A stretch of DNA of 41,906 bases from Pseudomonas sp. ACN8 (GCF_002303925.1 NZ_MRCS01000056.1:1-41906); one strand, 5' to 3'; numbered from the stretch's first letter, positions 16,993-25,719 are shown. The notes: generated by a model from the sequence alone, not told the origin. A program made the numbers and translations.

Positions 16993-18764
16993 ACACCCGA
17001 GTTCCTTGTCGTGGGCTGATACTGCCGGCTCATGCTGAGCCCGCCCGGCGTCTGTGCAGCTTTTTCACGTTGCTGTTCCTGGACGCCGGAAAGTGCCTTG
17101 AGTACCTCCTGGCTCGGGCCGAATGCCTGCAAGCGACCGTCATTGAGCACCAGCAGCTTGTCGGCCTGGGCCAGCGCGCAGGAGCGATGGGTGACCAGAA
17201 TCACGCTGGTGCCCTGGGCCTTCATTTGTGCGATCGCACCGGCCAGGGCCGCTTCGCCCACGGTGTCGAGGTTGGAGTTCGGTTCATCCAGCACCACCAG
17301 GCTCGGTTGGCCATACAGCGCACGGGCCAGCGCCACGCGTTGTTTCTGCCCACCGGACAAACCGCTGCCGTCCTCGCCGAGTACGGTGTCGTAGCCCTGG
17401 GGCAAACGCAGGATCAGTTCATGGACGCCGGCCTGCTGCGCGGCTTCAACGACTTTATGTGCATCGGCTTCGCGGAACCGCGCGATGTTTTGCGCGATGC
17501 TGCCGCTGAACAATTCGATGTCCTGTGGCAGATACCCGATGTAGGGACCGAGGTCGTCGCGGTTCCAGCGATGGATATCCGCACCGTCGAGCCGCACCGT
17601 ACCGCCGAGGGTCGGCCAGACACCGACCAGCACCCGGGCCAATGTCGACTTGCCGGAACCCGAAGCGCCGAGCACCCCCAGCACCTCCCCCGCAGCGAGG
17701 CTGAAATTGACCATATGCAGGGTCGCCGCACGTTGCCCCGGAGGACTTGCGCTGACTTGCTCGAAACTGATCTGGCCCTTCGGCGCCGGCAGCGCCATGG
17801 CTTCGTCACTCGGTGGAAACGCTTGCAACAAGGCATCGAGACGGCGGTAAGCGAGTTTGGCGCCACTCCACTGTTTCCATACGGCGATCAACTGATCGAT
17901 GGGGCTCAGGACGCGGCCCATCAGGATGGAACCTGCAATCATCATCCCGGCAGTCATGTCGCCCTTGATCACCAGCAAGGCGCCAAGGCCCAGTACCAGG
18001 GATTGCAGACACAGGCGCAGGGTTTTGCTCAAGGAGCTGATAACGGCACCCGTGTCACTGGCCTGGTTCTGCAGGCCGAGGAAAGCTGAATGCACCTGGA
18101 ACCAGCGGTTGCGCAAAGCCCCCAGCATGCCCATGGCCTGGATGGTTTCGGCGTTATGCAGGTGACTGGTGGCCAGTTGGCTGGACTTCTGGGAAAAACC
18201 CGCCGCTTCGCCCAAGGGATTTTTGGTCATCGCCTCATTGAGCCAGGCCAGCCCGATCAGCAGCACCGCACCCGCCGTGGCAAAGACCCCGAGCCAGACG
18301 TTGAACAGATAGATCACGAACAGGTAGACCGGAAACCAAGGCGCATCGAAGAAGGCAAACAACGCCGGGCCGGTGACAAACTGACGGATGTGCGTCAGGT
18401 CGCCCAATGCCTGCCCTGCGTTACCCTCGCCCTTGAAAAGATTACGTTCGAAAGCCGCCTGATAGACCCGCAGGTTGAAGCGCCGCTCCAACTGACTGCC
18501 AATACGGATGACGATAAAGCTGCGAATAACTTCCAGCAAACCGATAAAGGCAAAGAACCCGACAACCATCAGCGACAACATGGCCAATGTCGTTTCATTT
18601 TGCGAAGACAAGACCCGATCATAGACCTGAAGCATGTAAATAGAGGGCACTAACATCAGAACATTGATCAGTGCGGTGAAACTGGCGACGCTAATCAAAA
18701 TACCCTTGTAATCACCAAGCGCTCGAACTAGCGGTGCAGCAGGAGTGGTCTTCGCCATCTTCAT
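16989..18764 (-). CDS. aprD: Type I secretion ABC transporter (permease-ATPase)
   Basis: A 591-residue inner-membrane exporter. Six membrane helices lie in residues 20-300. The ATPase domain has Walker A GASGSGKST (Lys372), signature LSGGQKQR (469-476), Walker B LVVLDEP (Asp493, Glu494) and switch His526. There is no N-terminal C39 peptidase, as expected for RTX enzymes with uncleaved C-terminal signals. It would export the serralysin and both lipases of this island. The start ATG follows AAGGA; a second ATG two codons on is possible. Confidence 0.93.
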   Translation of the reverse strand: MKMAKTTPAAPLVRALGDYKGILISVASFTALINVLMLVPSIYMLQVYDRVLSSQNETTLAMLSLMVVGFFAFIGLLEVIRSFIVIRIGSQLERRFNLRVYQAAFERNLFKGEGNAGQALGDLTHIRQFVTGPALFAFFDAPWFPVYLFVIYLFNVWLGVFATAGAVLLIGLAWLNEAMTKNPLGEAAGFSQKSSQLATSHLHNAETIQAMGMLGALRNRWFQVHSAFLGLQNQASDTGAVISSLSKTLRLCLQSLVLGLGALLVIKGDMTAGMMIAGSILMGRVLSPIDQLIAVWKQWSGAKLAYRRLDALLQAFPPSDEAMALPAPKGQISFEQVSASPPGQRAATLHMVNFSLAAGEVLGVLGASGSGKSTLARVLVGVWPTLGGTVRLDGADIHRWNRDDLGPYIGYLPQDIELFSGSIAQNIARFREADAHKVVEAAQQAGVHELILRLPQGYDTVLGEDGSGLSGGQKQRVALARALYGQPSLVVLDEPNSNLDTVGEAALAGAIAQMKAQGTSVILVTHRSCALAQADKLLVLNDGRLQAFGPSQEVLKALSGVQEQQREKAAQTPGGLSMSRQYQPTTRNSGV

Positions 18765-18875
18765 TAATCTTCCTTGAGTTGATTACTCACAGGCACAACC
18801 CATTACGCCATTCGTTAAACGAACAGACCCGCTTTTTAGATAGAGGCATTGGGCCGCCAACTTGACCTGATGCTT

Positions 18876-19280
18876 TTACTCTGGTGCTCGCTGCAGCGAC
18901 ACATTGAATCCAACAGGCAATGTCAGCTTATAAAACTCACTCTTCTGTCGACTGAAAAATGCTGTTTTCGAACCTTCATGGTTGGTCAACGCAATCCCGT
19001 CCGGCTCGGGAAACCAGCCGGAGGGAGCCTGCCCCAGCCAGCGCACCATACAATCGAGTTGCCCGCCCAGCGTATGGTCCAGTTTCAATTCAATCAGGCA
19101 ACCATTTGACTGTCGGTCCTGCAACAACGCGGACGAGCCTTCCCGGACTTGCCATTTTCCGGCGAGTTCCGACGGGTCCGCTAATTTCAGGCTGTTTGCC
19201 ATGCTGACATCTCCAAAAAACATCATCAGCGTCGTCGATAGCCATACGCTTTTTTTGCAGGTAAAGACGCGTTGCGTCAT
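18876..19280 (-). CDS. inh: Periplasmic serralysin inhibitor (I38 family)
   Basis: A small periplasmic inhibitor of the alkaline metalloprotease, 134 residues with its signal. A basic N-terminus and hydrophobic stretch (KKSVWLSTTLMMFFGDVSMA) precede the mature SLKLADPSELAG, whose N-terminal arm enters the protease active site in this family. The two Cys of the conserved disulfide are in NGCLIELKLDHTLGGQLDC. The start at 19280 (MTQRV) is preferred, with GGGGAG 11 bases before; the frame stays open to 19337 but that part is Arg-rich and overlaps a hairpin. It lies between aprA and aprD, the usual place. Confidence 0.85.
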   Translation of the reverse strand: MTQRVFTCKKSVWLSTTLMMFFGDVSMANSLKLADPSELAGKWQVREGSSALLQDRQSNGCLIELKLDHTLGGQLDCMVRWLGQAPSGWFPEPDGIALTNHEGSKTAFFSRQKSEFYKLTLPVGFNVSLQRAPE

Positions 19281-19327
19281 AGGACGTTTTACTCCCCATC
19301 GTAGCTTTGTTCGCAGCGAGGACAGAG

Positions 19328-19349
19328 GGCGGCGCATGAAGCGCCGTCC
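19328..19349. other. GC-rich hairpin between aprA and inh
   Basis: GGCGGCGC / GCGCCGTCC with loop ATGAA, one mismatch. No U run follows in the minus direction. A hairpin here could make aprA the most abundant part of a shared message by stopping 3' decay or part of the polymerases. Confidence 0.5.
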
Positions 19350-19366
19350 TCCTTTCTCACGTCACA

Positions 19367-20824
19367 TCACGCCGCGATGTCAGAGTACGCCGCCTGGCCC
19401 ACGGTGCTGACCAGGAAGTCAGCCACGCCATGCCCGGAGAAGTCCACCGACAACAGGCTGTTACCGCCCGAATTGCTCAACACCGCATCGCCTGCCGCAC
19501 CGGTGAATGCACTGACAAAATGCAGGCCTGCGCCGTTGGTGATGCCGGTCAGGTCGATTTTGTCCAGGCCGCTGACAAAATCGAGGATCTGGTCGACCGC
19601 ACCGGGTTTCGAGTCGCTGCTGGCCGCGAACACGAAAGTGTCCGAGCCGACGCCGCCCCACAACTTGTCCGCACCACCAGCGCCGTAAAGAATGTCGTTG
19701 CCGGCACCGCCCTTCAGCTCGTTGGACAGGTTGTTGCCGATCAGCAGGTCGCTGCCCGAACCGCCGATAGCGTTCTCGACAGTGACGCCCTTGGCAATGG
19801 AGACGTTACCCACCATGCCACCAACGTCGGAGAACGAGGCTTCATTGAGGTTGATCTTCTGGTTCTGGGTGAAACCGGAGAAATCCAGAGTATCCTTGCC
19901 GCCCGCGTCCCACACCGAGAACACCACTTTATCCGACGATGAAGACGCGCTGAGGAAATCGCGTCCGGCGTTGGAATTGAAGCCGTAGGTGGTGTCGCCG
20001 GTACGGAGCGTGGTGTTGGCGCCGTAGAGCTTCTGAATGGCTGCGATATCGTCCATCAGCGGGCCGGACGAATAGGCTTCGACGCCACCCTTGCTGAAGT
20101 TCTGACTGGTATTACTTTCACTCCAGTAGCTCATGACGCTGTAGCCGCGGGTGTCTTGCCCGTAGGACGCGTCGTTGTAGGTCGGCGCGCCTTCGCCGGC
20201 GTTGTAGTCGCCAGGGTGGGCCAGGCCCAGGGAGTGACCGATTTCGTGGGTCAGGGTTTGCCGGCCATAGTTATTCAGGTCCGGGGTCTTGTTGGGCGTG
20301 TAGCTGCTGTTGATCAGGTACCAGGAAGTTCCGTCATAACCGGCGCCCGTGCCAGGCAGGTAAGCAAACGCCGCTGCGCCATCCTGGCCGCCGCTGTAGT
20401 TACCGAAGGTCATGTGACCATCGCCGCCGGCAGTCTTGTCAGTGAAGGTGACATTGGCCACGTCCGCCCAGGATTGCATGGCGAGCACAGCCTGGGCTTT
20501 CTGTTGCGCGCTGAACTGACTGAACCCGGTAATCCCGTGCTTGTACAGGGTGCTCGACGAGGCCGAGGTCAGGAACGTATAGGTGAGTTCGATTTTGCCG
20601 CTGCCGTCCTTGTCCTGGTAGGCAGCACCGTCGCGCAGCAATTGGGTGGCGGCTTGGTCGACGGAGAACGAGGGTTTGCCATTGACCGTGAGGTTGCCAC
20701 CTCGATCATATTGATGGCTGAAGCTATTGATCTGGTTGAAAGCCGAACTGGCTACAGCCAATGCTTGCAATGGCTGGAATGCCTGTTCGGCGGAATCAAT
20801 AGCGTGGACTTTTACTTTCGACAT
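19367..20824 (-). CDS. aprA: Serralysin-type alkaline metalloprotease
   Basis: A secreted zinc protease (AprA/AprX), 485 residues. The zinc site is HEIGHSLGLAH (His193, Glu194, His197, His203), followed by the Met-turn SVMSYW (Met231, Tyr233). RTX repeats follow (IGGSGSDLLIGNN; GGAGNDILYGAGGADKLWGG), then a C-terminal type I secretion signal, with DFLV near the end. The short N-terminal propeptide lacks a Sec signal. The start ATG at 20824 (MSKVKVHA) has AAGGAAG nine bases before; the frame opens earlier but without a ribosome site. It is the first gene of the island, with inh, aprDEF and the other exoenzymes downstream on the same strand. Confidence 0.93.
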   Translation of the reverse strand: MSKVKVHAIDSAEQAFQPLQALAVASSAFNQINSFSHQYDRGGNLTVNGKPSFSVDQAATQLLRDGAAYQDKDGSGKIELTYTFLTSASSSTLYKHGITGFSQFSAQQKAQAVLAMQSWADVANVTFTDKTAGGDGHMTFGNYSGGQDGAAAFAYLPGTGAGYDGTSWYLINSSYTPNKTPDLNNYGRQTLTHEIGHSLGLAHPGDYNAGEGAPTYNDASYGQDTRGYSVMSYWSESNTSQNFSKGGVEAYSSGPLMDDIAAIQKLYGANTTLRTGDTTYGFNSNAGRDFLSASSSSDKVVFSVWDAGGKDTLDFSGFTQNQKINLNEASFSDVGGMVGNVSIAKGVTVENAIGGSGSDLLIGNNLSNELKGGAGNDILYGAGGADKLWGGVGSDTFVFAASSDSKPGAVDQILDFVSGLDKIDLTGITNGAGLHFVSAFTGAAGDAVLSNSGGNSLLSVDFSGHGVADFLVSTVGQAAYSDIAA

Positions 20825-21453
20825 AAACACACTTCCTTGTTTAGCTATGGAACAGTTTTTGTCAGATAGCGACAATCTCTGGCGAGATTGCCTTATCACT
20901 CGCCCATTGAAGGCGAAAGAAAACTGACACAATTCGAAATCAAACGTCTACTACTTTTTTGACGTCAAATTGTGTTACCCAAGCAAATGCCCGAAAACAA
21001 TAGGCGTGATGTAGGCTCTGTTATCTAAAAAATAGGCGGAGCGGAATAATTGTCTGACAATCGACAATTTAATTATTAAATAATGGTAAATTTATTTTGT
21101 AGACTACTTCGCACTTCTCACATTTATTCTAGATGTGCCCGCACACTCTTTTCATTGGATTAAACGTTTAGTGAGTTATCTCGGTGGTGTTCTATCCAAC
21201 ACCTTGCGAACCCTTCATTTCACCCTGGATGTGGCGGGTTTTGCGCACTGCCTTACACTGCATTACACCCAATGCGCACGAATGACTGTGCAACGGCTCC
21301 CATCAGGCAGATATGACCGGTACGGCTCATGTGCTCACCCTTTGAGTGGGTATTTGATAAGCGCTCCACGCTCATCGCAAAACCCAGTCTATTGCACGGA
21401 GACCCGTACACAGTAGAGATCGTTATTGTTCCGATACTCACGGACAACCTATA
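20825..21453. promoter_or_regulatory. Long AT-rich upstream region of the exoenzyme island
   Basis: About 630 bases without a convincing gene between aprA and a LysR gene, both minus. It holds a perfect 12-bp palindrome TTTGACGTCAAA (20958-20969), flanked by ACACAATT / AATTGTGT (20927-20934, 20968-20975). It also holds ATTGTC-T-GACAAT (21049-21061) and TTTAAT-T-ATTAAA (21068-21080). A weak -35/-10 (TTGACG, 18 bases, TTTGAT) overlaps the first palindrome on the minus strand. The clustering suggests several regulator sites for aprA; which proteins bind is unknown. Confidence 0.5.
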
Positions 21454-22341
21454 TCAGAGGTACCCTTCGACATTTTCCATGGACAGGGCTTCGAGCAACA
21501 CCTGCTCCAGGATGGCAAAAAAACCTTTGATGTGGGCCTGTTTTAATGCCTGAGGCCGGGTCACCAGATAGACCTCCATATCCGGAAGGTGGAGATCCGG
21601 GAACAACCCGATCAGATCCTTCGCCACTATACGGGGCAGTACGGCCACCCCCATGCCTCGCCTCACCGATTCGAGCTGCACGGCGAACGAGTTCACGCTG
21701 ATCTGCGCGCGGTCCAGACCACCGGCCTTTGCCGCACGCATTTGCGGCAACATGTCCAGCGGGGGAAGCAAGGCAATATTGAGTGCAGTGGCCGGGGTCA
21801 CCCCTGGAAACCGCTTCAGATAACCTGCATCAGCGAAGACGCCGTAGGCGAGCCGGCCTATGGGTCGATAAATCAGCGACGGCTCACCCAGATGAGCTGT
21901 ACGTACAGCTATGTCTGCCACGCCGCGGACGATCTTGTGAAAGTCGGCGGTGACCATCAGCTCCACCGAGCAACGCGGGTGTACAGAAGTGAAACGACTC
22001 GCGGCTTCCAGCACACAAGACGAGAACCCCTCACCTGCACTGACCAGGACACTGCCAGACAGCTCTGTGTGTAGCTCGGATAGGCCAGCAGCGGTTTGAC
22101 GCCTCAAGCCCGCTTCCGCCGCCTGGGCAACTTCCACGAGGGATTGACCCCGCGAGGTCAACCAGCATCCTTCAACGCCCCGCTCGACGAGCGGCTCGCC
22201 CAGTGCGACCTCAAGTTGGGTCAGGCGGCGGGACACGGTAGACGCCGCAATACCCAGCAACTGGCCAGCTTGAAGGAAGCTGCCACGCCGCGAGACTGCC
22301 AACAGCAGACGAAGATCGTCCCAATTTGCTTGCAATGCCAT
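21454..22341 (-). CDS. LysR-family regulator, divergent from a SnoaL-SDR pair
   Basis: A 296-residue LysR regulator with the helix-turn-helix in GSFLQAGQLLGIAASTVSRR and a usual effector domain after residue 90. The start at 22341 (MALQANWDDLRLL) is chosen because GGAGGAAAGGA lies just before; the open frame extends 49 codons upstream without a ribosome site. It faces the SnoaL-like and SDR genes across 117 bases with a good inverted repeat (22361-22387), so these are its likely targets. The inducer is unknown. Confidence 0.82.
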   Translation of the reverse strand: MALQANWDDLRLLLAVSRRGSFLQAGQLLGIAASTVSRRLTQLEVALGEPLVERGVEGCWLTSRGQSLVEVAQAAEAGLRRQTAAGLSELHTELSGSVLVSAGEGFSSCVLEAASRFTSVHPRCSVELMVTADFHKIVRGVADIAVRTAHLGEPSLIYRPIGRLAYGVFADAGYLKRFPGVTPATALNIALLPPLDMLPQMRAAKAGGLDRAQISVNSFAVQLESVRRGMGVAVLPRIVAKDLIGLFPDLHLPDMEVYLVTRPQALKQAHIKGFFAILEQVLLEALSMENVEGYL

Positions 22342-22360
22342 GCGTCCTTTCCTCCCTGGT

Positions 22361-22387
22361 CTGCATATGTGCAAATCCATTATGCAG
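22361..22387. promoter_or_regulatory. Probable LysR operator
   Basis: CTGCATA-N13-TATGCAG, a perfect 7-bp inverted repeat 20 bases upstream of the LysR start and about 70 bases before the divergent SnoaL gene. Position and size suit a LysR tetramer site that controls both genes. Confidence 0.55.
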
Positions 22388-22458
22388 TAGTCGCTGTTTT
22401 TCGGCAGAGGCCTCAAAGGTATATCTACAGGCCCTCGAAACGAATGGAATGGACTGTA

Positions 22459-22878
22459 ATGACGACTGGCCCCAACGACTATGCGCAACGCGCCTCAAGC
22501 GCCTTCAATTGCCGTGATGTGGAGGCGATGCTTGCGTTGGTTAGCGAAGACTTCATCTACCTCGACGGCATGGGGATTCAAACCGGTCGCGACGCCATGC
22601 GCAAAAGAGAGACTGCGCTGTTCTACGCGTTCCCCGATGCCCAGGTGGCCTTCACCCCATTCATGGTCGCTGACGATCTTTTGGCGCTGACGGCCTTACT
22701 GACCGGCACCTTCGCCGCACCCCTGGTGCTGCCAGGCCGGGTGATTGCACCCCATGGACGCCATATTGCCGTGCACTACGCCGCACACTTCACCTTCAAA
22801 GACGGACTGGCCATCCGTGAAGAGGTCTACTTCGACAGTGCGGTGTTGATGCCGTTAGCCGAACAGGGTGAGGATTGA
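22459..22878 (+). CDS. SnoaL-like / NTF2-fold protein
   Basis: A 139-residue protein of the NTF2-like superfamily. It opens with NDYAQRASSAFNCRDVEAML and the strand SEDFIYLDGMG, and ends with a beta sheet including HYAAHFTFKDGLAIREEVYFD, the pattern of SnoaL-type cyclases and isomerases. The substrate is not predictable. The ATG at 22459 is taken; an ATG five codons earlier and a long in-frame extension over the LysR gene are less likely. Its stop is 3 bases before the next start, so it is cotranslated with the SDR. Confidence 0.7.
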   Translation: MTTGPNDYAQRASSAFNCRDVEAMLALVSEDFIYLDGMGIQTGRDAMRKRETALFYAFPDAQVAFTPFMVADDLLALTALLTGTFAAPLVLPGRVIAPHGRHIAVHYAAHFTFKDGLAIREEVYFDSAVLMPLAEQGED

Positions 22879-22881
22879 GCC

Positions 22882-23925
22882 ATGCGTAGCGCATTTGTTA
22901 CTGGAGCAACCGGCTTGCTGGGCAACAACCTGGTGCGTGAATTGGTCGCTCGTGGCTACACGGTCAAAGGCCTGGTCCGCTCAAGAGCCAAAGGTGAACA
23001 GCAGTTCAACGATCTGCCGGGGGTGGAGCTGGTCGTGGGGGACATGGCCGATGTCGACGCTTTCGCGGCATCGCTGCAAGGTTGCGATACGGTGTTTCAC
23101 ACCGCGGCGTTCTTTCGCGACAACTACAAGGGTGGCAGCCACTGGAAAGAACTCGAAAAGATCAATGTGTCTGGTACGCGGCACCTGCTTAACCAGGCCT
23201 ACCGCGCCGGTATACGACGGTTCATCCATACGTCTTCCATTGCCGTGCTCGACGGCGCACCTGGCGCGTCCATCGATGAGACATGCCTGCGGGCCGATGC
23301 CGACGCGGATGACTACTACCGCAGCAAGATCCTCGCCGACCGTGTCGTCCTGTCGTTCCTGGAAGCACATCCCGAGATGCATGCCTGCATGGTCCTGCCC
23401 GGCTGGATGTGGGGTCCTGCCGACATTGGCCCAACCTCCTCGGGACAATTGGTCAACGATGTCGTGAACGGCAAGTTGCCCGGGCTGATCCCTGGCAGCT
23501 TCTCCGTTGTCGATGCCCGTGATGTGGCATGGGCGCTGATTGCTGCCGCCAAACACGGCCGACGAGGTGAGCGCTATCTCGCGGCGGGCCGGCATATGAC
23601 GATGGGTCAGCTGGTCCCTGTTCTAGGACGTATCGCTGGCGTCAAGACGCCCGTTCGACAACTACCGCTGCCCTTTCTATACACTTTGGCGGCTGTGCAG
23701 GAGATCTATGCGCGCCTGACCGGCAAGCCCATTCTGCTAAGCATGGCTACGTTGCGCCTGTTGATACGAGAGGAGGAGCGCACCTGCTTCAACCACCGAA
23801 AGAGCGAGCAGGAGCTTGGCCTGAGTTTCCGGGCGCTGGAGCTGACAATTACTGACACCGTGGCGTGGTACCGCGATCACGGCTGGTTTGAAAAGCACAG
23901 TGCTGGCACGCGAGGCGTACCTTGA
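22882..23925 (+). CDS. NAD(P)-dependent extended SDR (epimerase/dehydratase family)
   Basis: A 347-residue extended short-chain dehydrogenase. The N-terminal dinucleotide site is TGATGLLGNN, the Ser is in HTSSIAVL, and the Tyr-x-x-x-Lys is Tyr145-Lys149 (YYRSK). It resembles the dihydroflavonol-4-reductase-like group, which reduce or oxidise varied alcohols and ketones. It overlaps no gene but follows the SnoaL gene by 3 bases; both are probably switched by the divergent LysR protein. The pathway is unknown. Confidence 0.82.
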   Translation: MRSAFVTGATGLLGNNLVRELVARGYTVKGLVRSRAKGEQQFNDLPGVELVVGDMADVDAFAASLQGCDTVFHTAAFFRDNYKGGSHWKELEKINVSGTRHLLNQAYRAGIRRFIHTSSIAVLDGAPGASIDETCLRADADADDYYRSKILADRVVLSFLEAHPEMHACMVLPGWMWGPADIGPTSSGQLVNDVVNGKLPGLIPGSFSVVDARDVAWALIAAAKHGRRGERYLAAGRHMTMGQLVPVLGRIAGVKTPVRQLPLPFLYTLAAVQEIYARLTGKPILLSMATLRLLIREEERTCFNHRKSEQELGLSFRALELTITDTVAWYRDHGWFEKHSAGTRGVP

Positions 23926-23983
23926 GTTCCCGAGACCGCACTTCCTGGTCATTTACCACACGCCAGAACAAGGACGTAAATTT

Positions 23984-24547
23984 GTGAACAGGGAAATAAT
24001 CCTGATGCGTCACGGCCAGCCAAAACTGGCCGCAACCGACAAAATCTCAGCGCTCGAGATGAAAGACTGGATCGAGCAATACAACCGATCCGAAATTACC
24101 CACCACCCGGTCCCGCCTGCCAGCATGCAACTCGCCGCAACCGCCACGGTGATTGTTTCAAGCAGCGCGCCTCGTGCGCTGACCTCCGTCCAGGCACTCG
24201 GCCTGAAGCCTGCGCTAGTAGACGCACTTTTCTGCGAAGCGCAACTGCCTTGTGGTCATTGGAAACGGCCGCGGCTATCGCCGTTTACCTGGGCATTTAT
24301 CCTTCGAGTCTTATGGCTGTGCGGTTACTCACGCAACGTCGAATCCGCCGGCACCGCGAGGATGCGCGCCAGTGTGGCAGCCAAACGATTGCACGTCCTT
24401 GCCAGCGATGGACCGGTTCTGCTGCTCGGTCATGGCTTCATGAATCGAATGATCGCCAATCAACTGGTAGCCGAAGGATGGGTTCGCCAAAAAGGTACCG
24501 GCAACCAGTATTGGAGTGCGACCGTGTTTCGGTACAGCAGTGTGTAA
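23984..24547 (+). CDS. Histidine phosphatase superfamily protein
   Basis: A 187-residue protein with the phosphohistidine motif MRHGQPK at the start, Arg in SSSAPRALTS, an acidic residue in CEAQLP and the second His in LLGHGFMNR, all in family order. The GTG start at 23984 is chosen because AAGGA lies nine bases before. It would act on a small phosphate ester or phosphoprotein; the substrate is unknown. The long basic and aromatic stretch in the middle (KRPRLSPFTWAFILRVLWL) is slightly unusual. The IS66 scar follows about 55 bases after the stop. Confidence 0.72.
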   Translation: MNREIILMRHGQPKLAATDKISALEMKDWIEQYNRSEITHHPVPPASMQLAATATVIVSSSAPRALTSVQALGLKPALVDALFCEAQLPCGHWKRPRLSPFTWAFILRVLWLCGYSRNVESAGTARMRASVAAKRLHVLASDGPVLLLGHGFMNRMIANQLVAEGWVRQKGTGNQYWSATVFRYSSV

Positions 24548-24601
24548 GAGGCGCCAACGGGTCGGCGGAGATGCCTGTTAAATGCAGCAATGCGTTCATC
24601 G

Positions 24602-24739
24602 TCATCCGGGTAAACCGTCTTGGCGATGCAACGGCAGATGGTCGGCGAACCTGGTCATCAAGACGTGGGCTAGCAGACCCGCTGTCGGCAGGCCTTTGTC
24701 GATGACGAGCACCGGTACCGGCTCGGGCCGAAGAAAAAC
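24602..24739 (-). pseudogene. IS66-family transposase (TnpC) fragment
   Basis: A 45-codon open segment between in-frame stops reads PVPVLVIDKGLPTAGLLAHV then LMTRFADHLPLHRQDG. This is the conserved block of IS66 transposases (VIDKG...GLLA.VL..K.ADHLPLYRQ). Nothing else of the transposase remains in frame on either side. It marks a past insertion at the left edge of the D-tartrate genes. A stretch beside it (about 24758-24775, GTAGTGGTCAACTAATCCCG read on the opposite strand) recalls IS ends but is not proven. Confidence 0.75.
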
Positions 24740-24846
24740 TTAACGTCGTGTCCGGGATTAGTTGACCACTACAAGCAGGCTGGGTGAGACGCGGCTGAAG
24801 GCCAGGACTGTCTTTTTCATGACGCTTTATTTCACCAGTTTCAAGC

Positions 24847-25719
24847 TCAATTCGAATCGTGTTCTGACTTCAAGTAGGTCTTTGCCCACTCTCGGTAATT
24901 GTCCGAGAGTGTGTACTTTGAAAGCAGCTCTGGAAGGGATAGCTCTGCGCCTTTGAATCCGCTCTGCTCGCGCAATGCCTCGTAACTTGCTTTGATCGCA
25001 GCCAAAAATGGGGCATGCCCATTGACCACGATCCGCACATTGGCTGCGCTCAGCTTCTCAACATCGCTCAGTGCAGGGTTTCCATAATTAATCAGCATGA
25101 TTGGCACTGAAAGATGCGAGGTGTGCGCCTCCAAGTGTTGGAAATCCTTTACTCCGACGAGGCAAATCGCGTCGGCTCCAGCTTTTTGATAGGCCTTGGT
25201 GCGTGCAACGGAATCTTCCAAAGTGGTAACGGCCACATTCGTCCTGGCGATGATGCTAAGTGCATCATCTGACCGGGCAAATCGTGCAGCGTAAATCTTG
25301 CTCGCGGCCTCCTCCATACTGATGAGCACGTTCGATTGCTCGTCGTACTTGGCCGGTAGGTGGGTGTCTTCTAGCGTAAGCGCGGCAACACCGGCCTTCT
25401 GCAGCTCGGTGACTGTTCGCATCACATTGAGCGCATTTCCGAATCCATGGTCAGCGTCCCCAATGATTGGGATTTGGCTGGCGCGACCAACCCTGGAAAC
25501 TTGCTCTGCATATTCATCGAGAGTGAGCAGCGAGATGTCAGGGGCACCAAGCACTTGAAGCGAGGCGACGGATCCACCCTGGATAGCGACCTCAAAACCA
25601 AGGTCAGAAGCCATTCGAACGGAGATCGGATCGAACACGGATGCGGCAAATTTACAGACTGTTCCATGAAGCAAATCACCGAACGCCTTACGTAGTTCGT
25701 GATGGGATCGCTCAATCAT
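24847..25719 (-). CDS. Oxaloacetate decarboxylase, PEP mutase / isocitrate lyase superfamily (PA4872 type)
   Basis: A 290-residue TIM-barrel lyase. It carries GDADHGFGNALNVM (Asp88, Asp90), LEDTHLPAKY, ARTN, LINYGNP (Tyr211) and VNGHAPF (His234). It matches the remembered sequence of P. aeruginosa PA4872, a Mg-dependent oxaloacetate decarboxylase, closely and lacks the Cys loop of isocitrate lyase. The ATG at 25719 has GGAG eight bases before; an upstream in-frame TTG does not. Here it would turn the oxaloacetate made by D-tartrate dehydratase into pyruvate and CO2. It is the last gene of the dehydratase-carrier-decarboxylase set. Confidence 0.82.
   Translation of the reverse strand: MIERSHHELRKAFGDLLHGTVCKFAASVFDPISVRMASDLGFEVAIQGGSVASLQVLGAPDISLLTLDEYAEQVSRVGRASQIPIIGDADHGFGNALNVMRTVTELQKAGVAALTLEDTHLPAKYDEQSNVLISMEEAASKIYAARFARSDDALSIIARTNVAVTTLEDSVARTKAYQKAGADAICLVGVKDFQHLEAHTSHLSVPIMLINYGNPALSDVEKLSAANVRIVVNGHAPFLAAIKASYEALREQSGFKGAELSLPELLSKYTLSDNYREWAKTYLKSEHDSN

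Noticed and set aside
21135..21416. Possible 93-aa plus-strand protein upstream of the aprA region
   Set aside because: No ribosome site, no recognisable feature, and composition unlike neighbouring proteins.
22096..22458. N-terminal extension of the SnoaL-like gene over the LysR gene
   Set aside because: It overlaps the LysR coding region and its operator, and the NTF2 fold begins at about 22459.
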